Of a stretch of 64,000 nucleotides of DNA, positions 44,337-55,316 are shown in pieces; position 1 is the first letter of the stretch, and every line of letters starts with the position of its first letter. A model generated the notes under the pieces. It searched no databases. It was not told the DNA's origin and saw only the letters and a program-made list of their open reading frames with translations. This stretch comes from Aspergillus flavus. Its lineage: Eukaryota > Ascomycota > Eurotiomycetes > Eurotiales > Aspergillaceae. Location of the stretch: assembly GCF_009017415.1 (NCBI RefSeq), contig NC_092409.1, positions 1,550,001 to 1,614,000 on the forward strand, written 5' to 3'. Made by a program: the position numbers and the translations under genes.

Positions 44337-45443
44337 TCAATCACTGTCCTGCGATGAAGCATCGTCCCCTTCGATAGCAGGTGTGCCCTGGCTTTGTCCC
44401 GAGGCTGCCGAGGCTGCCGTCGCCGCTTTCATTTCTCTTGCCTTCTGTCTCCGCTTAATCTTCCTCTCCCGGTTCTTGCGATTCCGTTTCTCAGCGTCCG
44501 TTTCCTTGGCCCGCTCCGCCACTGCCAGACGCTTGCGAAGCTGGAGCCGTCGCTTTTTGCCCGGCTTCTTCCGAGACTTGGGATCTCTGATCTGAGGCTC
44601 GGCGATGAACACAGCGGTAGTAGTATCCTCTCGGGGCAATTTCGTCTGATGCCTTTTCCAATGAATCACACGCCACGGCAAGTGACATCCAGGCTGAGAT
44701 ATCCATGATTAGCCCAAGCGTCTATCATTTGCCAATTATAGCGCGTCGCGCTAAAGGTGAAAGAGAAACAACATACCCAAGGAACCTTTGCCCACTCCCC
44801 CATTTGCTCTCCACTAACAGCGACATCCTCAAATTGTTTCCTCCTGAGTGCAAGCTTCGGATCATCCTCCTTCGACCCAGAAAGCAACCCCGGCGCAGAA
44901 AAGTAATACTCCCATCCGCGGAACGGCTTCACGAACCCCCCATCATCAGGACCCCTAGCTCCAGGCGTCGGAGACCGTAATCGAATCCGCAACTTCTGTG
45001 TCCCTACCGCCCCAACGTCATTCTTCTCTCCCTCTGTGGCAGCAGAACCCGCATCTCGTGTAGCAGTCGCAGTAGAGTCCCGAACTGGCGCGCTGAAAAG
45101 TCGGAACTCGAATTCTTGCTCCTCTTCTTCTTCCTCCTCGTTTACTTTGGTAGCTTGGGTATCTGTTTGTTCCGGTTGTTGTTCGGGCTGAATCAAGGAA
45201 TCAAGGTTAAGCAATGCACCTAGTCGCTCGTACCCACTGGCAAGTGTATCTTCAGGCTGAGGCGAGGGAGACCGTGACGACGACGGAGAAAGAATTTCAT
45301 TGCGACGAACGCTGGTTAGATACGCTATGTTAGCCGGCAATTCATTTAAATGATTCTGCGGGGGTAGGTTTCAGCTCCTGGGGATGGAAGACAGAAATCT
45401 GGACGTACCGTTTCGCGTTCGGAAGTTCGAACGCCTCGGACAT
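44337..45443 (-). CDS. Conserved fungal protein with lysine/arginine-rich C-terminus (DUF2011-like)
   Basis: Coding order exons 45409-45443, 44777-45311 and 44337-44693 give 308 residues. The N-terminus MSEAFELPNAKRVRRNEILS is obtained only if the first intron ends at 45312 (CTAACCAG acceptor); nearer acceptors give stops. The middle contains a Glu-rich run, FEFRLFSAPV and KPFRGWEYYFSAPGLLSG. The C-terminus begins PGCHLPWRVIHWKRH and ends in an extended Arg/Lys helix. This matches, from memory, an uncharacterised fungal family annotated as DUF2011. The basic tail suggests nucleolar or RNA association, which is inference. Confidence 0.78.
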
Positions 45444-45985
45444 GTATATGTATCGATTAATCGCAGTCGTTAAATTGAGGATTTTGGTTCGGGATATTTG
45501 GTGGTGGGCGGGATTGGGTCTTTAGGGAGCAAGGAATGGTCTAGTGTAGTCGAGGTGCTTTTGAGAAAAATGGATGAGATTGGAAAATGGCGGATGCGTT
45601 ATTTCCACGGAGTCTGTGGTGGTGCGGCCAACGGCCCGGAGGTTCCACTTCTCAACGAAGGGAACTATATCGATCTACCTATAGGAAAGTGATACTTTCT
45701 TTATTTAAAAATGATGAGTAGGATGTTGCACTATTGTATGGGCGGTGTGTGTTAGTAGGAGTGTTTGTGCTATGATGCTACTAGTTCTTTGGTCCAACCA
45801 AGTACTAATGTAAAGACATGTTTGTGCTATGTACATAGTTGGTTTAACTACGATCAGGGCACTAATGCGAGGTACTATGTTCTTGTAGTTTCATTAACGT
45901 ACTTGAGGAGGAGCCGGATTCCTCAGAAACGTTTTATCGTGGCTTATGTACATATTAATCCTACCACCTTCTTAGCAGATGATCA
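45444..45985. other. Intergenic, no gene seen
   Basis: About 540 bp: upstream region of the lysine-rich protein and 3' flank of the SDR. The frames at 45498 and 45765 have no features of a gene. Confidence 0.5.
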
Positions 45986-46863
45986 CTAGACACAGCGACC
46001 GCCGTCGACCTATGTGAAATGATTAGTACTACTGAAGAAACGAGATGTTGAGCACACAGTCCACTTACCTCTAGGTCCACGCCGGTGATAAACTGCGCCT
46101 CATCACTAGCAAGGAAACTGCAGGCATTGGCAACATCCGCCGGGGTACTAGGACGCCCTAACGGGACCGTAGATACAAATGCTGCCCGGTTTTCCTCCGT
46201 ATCTGGTTTTCCAAGAAACAGATGTGTCCTGTATGAACAACCCTATGAGCAACTGGCCCAGGAAAACACTGTAGAAGAAATAGATAATGCTCACATTCCG
46301 GTACTCCCAACAACAGGACAAACGCAATTGAATCGGATCTTCTTTGGCCCATACTCAACAGCCATCGTCTTGGTAGCAATACTAACCGCCGCCTTGGAAG
46401 CATTATACCAGGTCAAGCCGGGGCGCGGCCGAAGCGCAGCGGTAGAAGAAACCTGGACAAAACATCCGGGACGGTTATTCTGTTCGAAATACGGTACAAT
46501 GACGTTCGCCGAGAGGTAGATCGACTTCACATTGACGTTCATGCATAGGTCAAAGTCGGCGTCTGTGACCTGGCCTGTGGGCTTATTGGAATAGGTTGCC
46601 CCCGCATTGTTGACTACAATGTCCAGCTGGCCGTACGTGTCCAGAGCTGTCTGGAGTAATGTTTGCCAGGATTCTCGGCTTGTTACGTCTGCAAAGACGA
46701 ATTTGCTGTTGAGCTCTGCTGCGACCTTTTCGCCGTTCTCTTTGGATATCTCTGCGACTATGACTTTCGCGCCCTCTTCGACGAATTTCTTTGCAATGCC
46801 GTGGCCGAAGCCTGAGCCGGAGCCTGTTATGATGGCGACTTTACCTTCTAGACGTCCGGGCAT
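45986..46863 (-). CDS. Classical short-chain dehydrogenase/reductase
   Basis: Coding order exons 46295-46863, 46069-46228 and 45986-46009 give 250 residues, the standard SDR size. The cofactor loop TGSGSGFG is at residues 13-20, NNAG at 85-88, the catalytic Ser near 140 (QVSSTAAL), and Tyr153/Lys157 in WYNASKAA. The last exon encodes VDGGRCV. Introns have GTGAGC and GTAAGT donors and ACAG/ATAG acceptors. Closest general types are FabG-like 3-oxoacyl reductases and glucose or other alcohol dehydrogenases; NAD(P) choice and substrate cannot be told from sequence. There is no biosynthetic cluster around it. Confidence 0.9.
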
Positions 46864-47768
46864 GGTTGTCAGAAGAGATTAGAAAAATACTGTGGTATTG
46901 AGTAAGTGGTAAGAATGGTATTAATTGCTTGGTGATATCAGAAGATGGGAAGATGATGCTGAGGTTAATCATTGATCATGAATGAGGGGAGTCGTGTCTA
47001 TACTGCGGGGTTTGAGTAGCATCCATTGAATTCCATTGCCCAGGGATCGCCGATTTGTCCTGTGACAGGCCCTTGAATGAAGATCCCTTCCTGTGTCTGC
47101 CAATAATACTCCACACAGTTCATATCGGACTAAGAGTTAGTACTAACAGTAGTTATTGCTTTCTTATCAGGTACTAGAAGAGTATATCTGTTGAACTAGT
47201 ACGTATTATCCAGTGGACCATAGCAGAGGAAATCACATCACTTGATGAAGCCAAGAATGTCAACCACTTGCTGTCAATGAGATAACATCTTCTTTGGAAA
47301 AAGGTTAGGCCCACATGGTTGACAATGCCCGATGCCTAAAGAGTATATTACTCAAGGTTACAGTGGAATGGAGAAGCAGCAGAAATGAACGCAAAAGGCA
47401 AGGCAAATGACATCGGGAACGCACGGACCAACCGTAATCGAATCCACCCGACCGGCCAAGGGAACTTCCCGCATTAAATCCCATTGATTCAGCCATTCGC
47501 AGTTTCTCCAACAAAGACAAAAAAAATAATAAATCAAGGAAATTTCTCCGATTACCATTAACCACTTCAGCATCACCGGCTGGTGCCGTCGCTGCACTTC
47601 TAACTTCAGCATTCCACTCTTTTATTAACCCTGTTCATCTTCCTCGTGCTTTACCCGCCAGTCTCAATTGAAAGCCATCGTCCTCCGTGACCCCCTCAGA
47701 CGCTTCCCGGTCTTGGATGTCTCGTGCCCCCTTCGTTTCTTAACCGAGCCCCGTCGATATTGGTATAA
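46864..47768. promoter_or_regulatory. Divergent intergenic region, SDR / MEH1
   Basis: About 900 bp without a supportable gene. Frames at 47305-47612 have no domain. Confidence 0.5.
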
Positions 47769-48464
47769 ATGGGTGTCTGTGCTTCGTGTCTGGGGGTTGG
47801 TCGCCGGGACAGTCAGGATGTACGTCTGAGAAAATGTCAAAAGATATGAAGGATAGATCATGCGATATGGTGGTGGCTGGGCTGGTCGCAACTTCTCTTC
47901 ATCGCTAACTAATGCGCTCATAGTCTGAGTCCTCCCAACGTCTCCTCGACGACGATATCTACCAGCCTGGTTATGGATATGGCGCGCTAAACAATTCCAC
48001 CCAAGGCAATCACCCCGATACCGGATACTTGAAGCGTGAACGAGAAGCGCTCGAAGCTATCTGCCAACGGACGTCAGAGTAAGCCGGCTTCTTCCTGGCT
48101 AGATACAATACCCGCAAACCGACGGTAGCTTGCGCACTATAATACTAACTATACGACACAATGCAGTTCCGTTATCGATATCTGGTCCCTCCAGCCCCAA
48201 CCTCATCTACAACCCCGAGCGACTCTCCGCGGTCCCGTGTCCCCAGCTTCCTCTCGAGCCGGCACAAAAGATGATGTTCCCGTAAGGATAACCACCACTC
48301 CCCCAGCATCAGAGGCTGGATCCTCCGCCCAGAAGCCTGGCTCTCCGAAACCAGGCGCCGTTCCGAAACACTGGGGTGAGGTGGTCATAAATCCGCGCAA
48401 GGGGAAATCGCAGCAGCCCGACGATAATGCCCGCGATGTGTTTGGCGTTTTGAAGGTTACCTAG
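47769..48464 (+). CDS. MEH1: Lipid-anchored EGO/Ragulator subunit (Meh1/LAMTOR1-like)
   Basis: Exons 47769-47819, 47924-48078 and 48167-48464 give 167 residues. The first exon encodes MGVCASCLGVGRRDSQD: Gly2 for myristoylation and Cys4/Cys7 for palmitoylation, the anchor of LAMTOR1-type proteins on the vacuole or late endosome. The second exon gives SESSQRLLDDDIYQPGYGYG and a helix (LKREREALEAICQRTSD), the third SVIDIWSLQPQ and a Pro/Ser tail. The complex recruits Rag GTPases (Gtr1/Gtr2) and TORC1 in amino acid sensing. Introns (GTACGT, GTAAGC donors; CATAG, GCAG acceptors) have CTAAC branch motifs. Assignment rests on the lipidation pattern and LLDDD motif. Confidence 0.8.
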
Positions 48465-49350
48465 TTCGTGGTGGACAAGGGACGATATCACGGTTGATTA
48501 CTGGGAGTTTTTGTTCGTTATTTTCTTTCTTCTCCTCTCGCATAGGTCGCCGGTCGACGGTCGATGTCTTCCCCTCTTTCTTCTTGTCATGCACGCCCGT
48601 CGTGTCTTTGTTTCTTCCCTTTCTTCTCCCTTCCTTTCTTTTCCATTTCTTCAATGCCACCCTTCGCCCTAGAGATTCTGTTCTAATACCCTGGCTGTAT
48701 TTCCTGTTCTTTTGTATGGCCGGTTTCTTTGCTTTGGTTTAAGTTTGCTTGTCACTTGCTCTTTATGTTTCGTTCAAATACAACAACATATACACGATCT
48801 TTCATTGGTGTCTATATCTGTTTTCCTTCTTTTGTTCATGCTTTTGGCTATGAAAACTCCGTGTCACATTACAACAAAGGTGATAAATAAAGCTTCCTAT
48901 GACAAATTCAAGTTGTATTATTTGCTAAGAACCTGAGGAAGCATATAGACAGCATAAACAGACATTTCTGAAATGATATGCACAATCCGGGCGCGCGAAC
49001 GTCTGCAGAAAACAACTGGGATAGCACAATCGTTGTACTTAAATAGATTGGGGAAAAGGGAAGATTGCCGGACTGCAGATGGTTCATCGACACCCCAAGC
49101 TCAGCGATGCGTTGTTCATCGGTCCGATCCTCAACTCAGTCTTCGCAGTCGCCGTAATCAGTTGCGCCATGAATGTCAGACCCCGACCCTGGAAACGCCA
49201 CAAACCTAGCCCCATGAAACATTGAACAGACGAAAAAGAAATGACGCTGCTGATGCGAGGCAGTCACGCTCACAATGTCGAATAGCCGATTCAGGAATGA
49301 TCGCACGCAAACCTAAACGTGGAAAAGGAAACTAGAAAGAACAAATTCAT
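48465..49350. other. Convergent 3' region, no gene seen
   Basis: About 890 bp between the MEH1 and UBC8 stop codons. A long T/C-rich stretch at 48510-48660 is probably MEH1 3' UTR. The open frames there are low complexity. Confidence 0.5.
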
Positions 49351-50446
49351 TTACACATCGTCCATCGTACCGGCTGGTTCTTCCCCGCCGGATTCGTAGC
49401 TGCCCGCGGAACTGAGTTCATCTTCAGACTCTGTGTCTTCTCCGGCATCGTCGACGGCCTCTTTGCTAGCGTACTTTGCCACGTATTCTGTGATTATGAG
49501 TATATAGTGCATGTCCAATGTTTTTGTGGATAACCTACCCTTCACCTTGGCCTCGTAACTCTTAGGTTCCCTCATCAGCATTGCGGCAGCTTCACCGTTT
49601 AGTGGGTCCGATGGGTTCGGATAGCGCAGGAGTTGTGGAAGGAAGACCTCAAAGATGTTGATCATGTCGTACATCGGTGACCATGTTTGGTTGATGACAT
49701 CCAGGCAAACCGATCCGGAACTAAGAGACAAAGATTAGTGTCCGCCTTTCAGGAAGGTGAAAAGAAGCGTCTTACAGCTCGTCGATGTTGGGGTGGAATA
49801 TCCGATTTACGAACCCGATACTAGGGCTCTTGTAGGGGTATTGGTCGGGTAACTCGACGTGGATCTTCCAGTGACCACCGGAGAAAGGTGCTGTGTCGCT
49901 GTAAGTAAAAGACATAGGCGCCTGGGTATCCAAATACCTACTTTCCTCAGGGCCTTTGAAGCGGACATAAAATTCTTGCCTATCAAAACCCTATTGTAAA
50001 TAACTATGCCCTAGAGCTCGATTTCAGGGAAAAGACGGAACATACACTAAATGCAATAGTTAGCCTAGGGAAATCCGGTGGCAAAACACAAGAGACACTT
50101 ACTATTATCATTGACTAGGGTCACCTCATAGTCACTCATCAACCTAAGCAACTATCAGCACACCAAAATCTATAATCTTTGTCTTTGTCTTCTTTGTGAC
50201 GTATGTAGTTTCGACAGGACTGAGCAAAGGACATGCGATAAGAAATAAGATCGGAAGGAGCGCGTACATCCTGCCCAAGAGTTAGTTATAGACCAACAGA
50301 GATCATTTGAAGGCATAGCAGCATACTTCATGACCTATATTGAGGAAGGAAATCCATGTTAGCCATCCTTCCTTGTTTGAACTGTAACACCTTATGCGCG
50401 CTAATCGACTCACATCGGTCTCAATTCTCCGCTTTGGGCTACTCAT
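49351..50446 (-). CDS. UBC8: Ubiquitin-conjugating enzyme E2, Ubc8/UBE2H type, with microexons
   Basis: Coding order exons: 50414-50446 (33 nt), 50327-50334 (8), 50268-50270 (3), 50103-50143 (41), 50046 (1), 49942-49979 (38), 49776-49890 (115), 49539-49720 (182) and 49351-49487 (137); 185 residues. The product starts [20 protein letters not shown], has HPN at 74-76, active-site Cys85 in [15 protein letters not shown], and an acidic tail. It aligns with yeast Ubc8, as I recall it, without gaps through Cys85, which is the main support for the tiny exons. Ubc8 with the GID/CTLH ligase directs degradation of gluconeogenic enzymes. Skipping the 3 nt exon keeps frame but drops one residue; skipping the 1 nt exon breaks the frame. 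Confidence 0.88.
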
Positions 50447-51566
50447 TTTGAAAAGATAATTGGTTGTTTTGACGCAACCTGAAAGTTGGCAGCCCTGTAG
50501 CGTGTAGCTTAAGTTTCAATATCGAATTGTTCGGTACTGTCGTGGTCGAAATAGTCCGCAGGGTTGAAGCGGGGAAGTAAATGAACGAGCGGGGCAGATG
50601 GAATGGGAGATGTAGGACTTGGTCGACAATATAAGTCGAAGCTAGCAAGAAAAGGGGAGTGATGAAGTGGTGATTGAAGAGAAATATATCAGCACGCGAT
50701 CAGAGAGAGCACAGAAAGAGGGTGTATTTAAGAAGGGGAGACTGAAAGAGCAGAGTGGCAGCGGTACTTGTTAAGTAGTATGAGTGGTTGACCGATGATG
50801 GCACCATGAATGCCTGGACCCGCAGGCCGAAAATTGGTCAGTCACTCGCCGCCGGTCATGTGCCACGCCGCCGACCGCCCATGACTCAGCACGTCTTCTC
50901 TTGTAATTCTACTCAATATTGTATGTAGTGTACCTAAGGCACTAAGTATATGCCTGTATCATGTCGCCTGCAGACGATCAGGTAGCAAAGTCATCTGGCG
51001 ACTAAATCAGGTAGATTTCGCTATGCATATAGCCCAGACCGGGTCAATCAAGGCCAAAAATTAGTCACCCGTAGAAGCCTTATTAGGTTTGGGTAGAAGT
51101 CCAATTACTATCCAACTCGGGGCACTGTCATGATACTACAGTACCTGTTTGGACTGTAGACTGTATTGGTTGGAAAGCCAATCCAAATCAGACTTATCCA
51201 TGGTAGAAATGAATAGCGTATACCAAAAAGCACTAGTAGCACTGAGTTACAGTATTATTGAAGGGAATCCAGCTAGTGATCTGCAGACGGCGAAACAGCC
51301 GATGGATCTCCTTTAGGGTTGACTCCGCAGGACATCACCGCCGTCGTGCTTTAATTGGACCGATCCGAGTGATAATTGCCTGAGGCGTCCGACGTCATTT
51401 GGGTCCCCATTGGAGACAACACCAACATTTATCGCCGTCACCGCTACTACTACTGTATCGCCTTCTATCTCACTCTCCCCTTCCGTATCCTACCCGTTTT
51501 AACACCGGAAGACTCCACTAATCAATACGATCTGTGGTCCGTCCTTGTCATTAGCCTTTCATCAAA
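50447..51566. promoter_or_regulatory. Divergent intergenic region, UBC8 / ATG12
   Basis: About 1.1 kb with no gene I can support. The segment 50930-51250 is AT-rich. Confidence 0.5.
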
Positions 51567-52326
<760 letters not shown>

Positions 52327-52613
52327 CGACTTATGATGGCCCTTACCAATATATTGGATTACAGATATATCCAATCCAACGAACAAAATGATGCAAAGGA
52401 AAGCTGGCTGGTATTGAGGCTCTTCAAAGATTGAGCGAGAACATAGAGAACAGCCAGCTGGGTTCTCCCACAACCAAACAATCATGACAATATTGATGAG
52501 GTATCACTAAAACCATGCCGGACATGAGAAATGCAAGCTAGCATGCTTCAACATGAGGAACAAATGCGAGAACATAATCCAAAAGTAGACGAGAAGGAAG
52601 ATAGGATCATGGT
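52327..52613. other. Convergent 3' region
   Basis: 287 bp between the ATG12 and panB stop codons; no gene seen. Confidence 0.5.
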
Positions 52614-53742
52614 TTACTGATCCAGCTTGTCAACCACTTTTTCAAACTCCGCCAGCTCCTCCTTGGGGATGGGATAAGTGTACTCTTCCGAAGGGTACAC
52701 CCGGGATTTCACTTCCTCACGATATTGCTGGATACCTTTAAATGCTTCACCCCAGACGTCGGCGTACCTTTTAACGAACTTGGGAAGGAATCGGCCAGGA
52801 GGGAAATTGCCGGTCATGTCAATCTGAACAAGAACCTGTCCGGAGCAGCCATTGCCGGCACCAATGCCAATTGTTGGGACGCGAAGCTTCTTTGTAATAA
52901 TTGCAGCAATTTCAGCAGGCACAGCCTCTAGAACCATCATGAAAGCGCCTGCTTCCTGCACAGCCATGGCATCTTTCAGCAGTTTGAGAGCCCCGGCGGT
53001 AGATTTTCCTTGAACTCTGAAACCTCCAAGTGCATTCTGGCGTTGAGGAGTGAGACCAATGTGACCGACAACAGGGATTCCAGCCTGCGTGATGCGTTTG
53101 ATCGTCGGCGCCATCTCCGCACCCCCTTCAAGTTTGATACCCTGCATACGCCCCTCCTTAATAATCCGAATAGCCGATTGAAGACCCTGCTCTGGCGACA
53201 CCTCATAAGAGCCCATGGGAAGATCAGCAATCTGTAGAGTCACACAACCGTCAGTCGATAGCCAAGCCTTAGTGGGAATATCCCAAACCACGAACCGTAA
53301 AAGCACTCTTAGAAGCCCGCGCCACGCTCCTGCAATGCAGCAGCATCTCTTCCATAACCACCTCACTAGTATCCTCCATACCCAGTGCTACCATAGCCAA
53401 GCTATCCCCAACCAAAATCATCTCCATTCCAGCAGCCTCCGCAATATGCCCACTCGGAAAATCATGGGCAGTAAGCATGGTGATCGGCTCTCCTTTCTTG
53501 TGTAGATTCCGTAATGTCTGCAAAGTCACCTTCTTCCTGGGATTCGTCGTCGTAGCCCCCATCGGCGAATGAGAACTGTGTCGAACTGAATGTGCACATT
53601 GCGCCGGCCCACGACTTATCGAACTGTTCACAACGGCTAAAAAAGGCTTAATCATAGAAATATGCGTTGAGCGAGATACAATACTCCTAGAGACAGACCG
53701 CAACGGCAGCATCAATTGAGCTGCAGCTCTAGAAGACGCCAT
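52614..53742 (-). CDS. panB: Ketopantoate (3-methyl-2-oxobutanoate) hydroxymethyltransferase
   Basis: Coding order exons 53296-53742 and 52614-53231 (64 nt intron with a GTTCGT donor and CTACAG acceptor) give 354 residues. The first about 45 residues are basic and Ser-rich and likely target mitochondria. PanB landmarks: KKGEPITMLTAHDFPSG, MEMILVGDSLAMVALGMEDT, ADLPMGSYE, VVGHIGLTPQ, FMMVLEAVPAEIA and IGIGAGNGCSGQVLV. It makes ketopantoate from 2-oxoisovalerate and methylene-THF, first committed step to pantothenate and CoA (ECM31 in yeast, pantoB in A. nidulans). The start is set at the ATG before MASSRAAAQ. Confidence 0.94.
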
Positions 53743-55316
53743 GGTAGCAAGTAATATTTGTACAAGCAAAAACCGATGTGTCAATTGAAGACGGAAGACA
53801 GACACAGGGGCGGAGGTCCAAGATCGAGGTTGTTTCACAAGAGGCAAAAAACCCAAGGATCCAAAAGCGGCAAAGTCAAAGCCAATTGAGTGTATGAGAG
53901 GACTGAACGGAAGAAGAGTGGCGTCACTACCCGTTAGAAGGGTTACTATAAAAAAACAATGAAATTTGCCTCCACTCTATGTATGGCGTATCATGTATGT
54001 ACTACTGTACTGGAAAGTAGCAGATCAATGATCAATTAGAGTCATGAAAAGGCTTCAATGTGAATGTTTACATCCCTCTACAGCGGTCCCTTTCACCGAG
54101 GTTCGCAGTTTATATAAAGACAGACGTGCTGGTTTATGCAGCGTAGTCCGCAGAATCCCCAGATTTGTTCCTTTCTGCCGGATGTTAGGGCTACGGTTAA
54201 GTTTTCGTTGGGTCTTTATCAAGCTCGGTGACGTATTCTCAGTGCCGATTGGTTGGTGACGTGCAGACTCCGTTTGTTCTTCCGCCGGACAATCAACTTC
54301 TTCCGGGCCGAGCTTCACGGGAGGCCGAGGCTGTTCGGATAGGGTTTTGATGTTATGTGATCTTCGAACTACAAAATGTACGCAAGTCTTAAGATATCAA
54401 CTTGAATAGAATGTAATTTTATTCATGGACCTGAGGACCACATAAGTCCAACATTATTGGTCCGGTCTAGCTTGGTCGAGCGCTAAATAGAAGTATTAGG
54501 CTATGCCAGCTAACAATACTCACGAGAAAGGAAAACTCCACCCCAACCCAGGGCATTCGAGCCTTAAGTCATGCAACCCTATGAACACATCCACCCATGA
54601 GTTTAATCAACAAACGAACAAAGGAAAAGGGTGTATAGAGAAGAGGGTTCGAAAAATTAATGAACCAAATGAATACCAATGCAATATTTCCTTTCGAGAC
54701 AGCATAAGGTCTCTCAATGCGATACATGTACTGAATGGTGAATGCTTTCAAAAAGAAACTCCGTGTCACCTATCACCACGCCAGTCACTCCCGTAGAAAA
54801 GAAATTTTGTTTTCTTTTTTTTTGTTTTTCCTTTGTTTACCCCTTGTTGTCATGGTTTCCAGAAGGGTAGCTGGCAAGGCCGTTAGCTGTCGTTCGTCAT
54901 CAAGTCCATAGGACGACAAGGATAATGCAGGCGACAATCAAGGACGCCGGCCAAGTGAATAATGCAATCGACAATAAGGTACAGTAGGCAGAAAGTTGAA
55001 GAAAAATGCTGATAGAGAAAGAAACCCAGTATAGGTGTAAAAATGGAGAATGAGTGACGTGGAGCCAAGGGCAGCCAAAGGCAATCGCTACCCCCAAGAG
55101 CAAGGATACGAGGGCAAATTGCATATACGCCACTACTACCGAGACTCGACCTTCCAAGCCCGCACGGGGATTTCCGCATAATCATCATTATTGAGTGTCA
55201 CAGAACCAAGATAAGAATGCAAGAAGCGGATTGAACGTGGCCGAGTACCCAGCAGGGTTGCTTTGTACGCATACTTCGTTTCGGTCTGAAGAAGCCTGAG
55301 CACAGTGAATATTATG
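53743..55316. other. Intergenic, no gene seen
   Basis: About 1.57 kb. Frames at 54044-54318, 54503-54796 and 54883-55188 show no domain, splice logic or conserved motif. A long 3' UTR of DBF4 may occupy the right end. Confidence 0.5.

Noticed and set aside
54503..54796. 97-codon frame between panB and DBF4
   Set aside because: No domain or intron logic; polar, chance-like composition.
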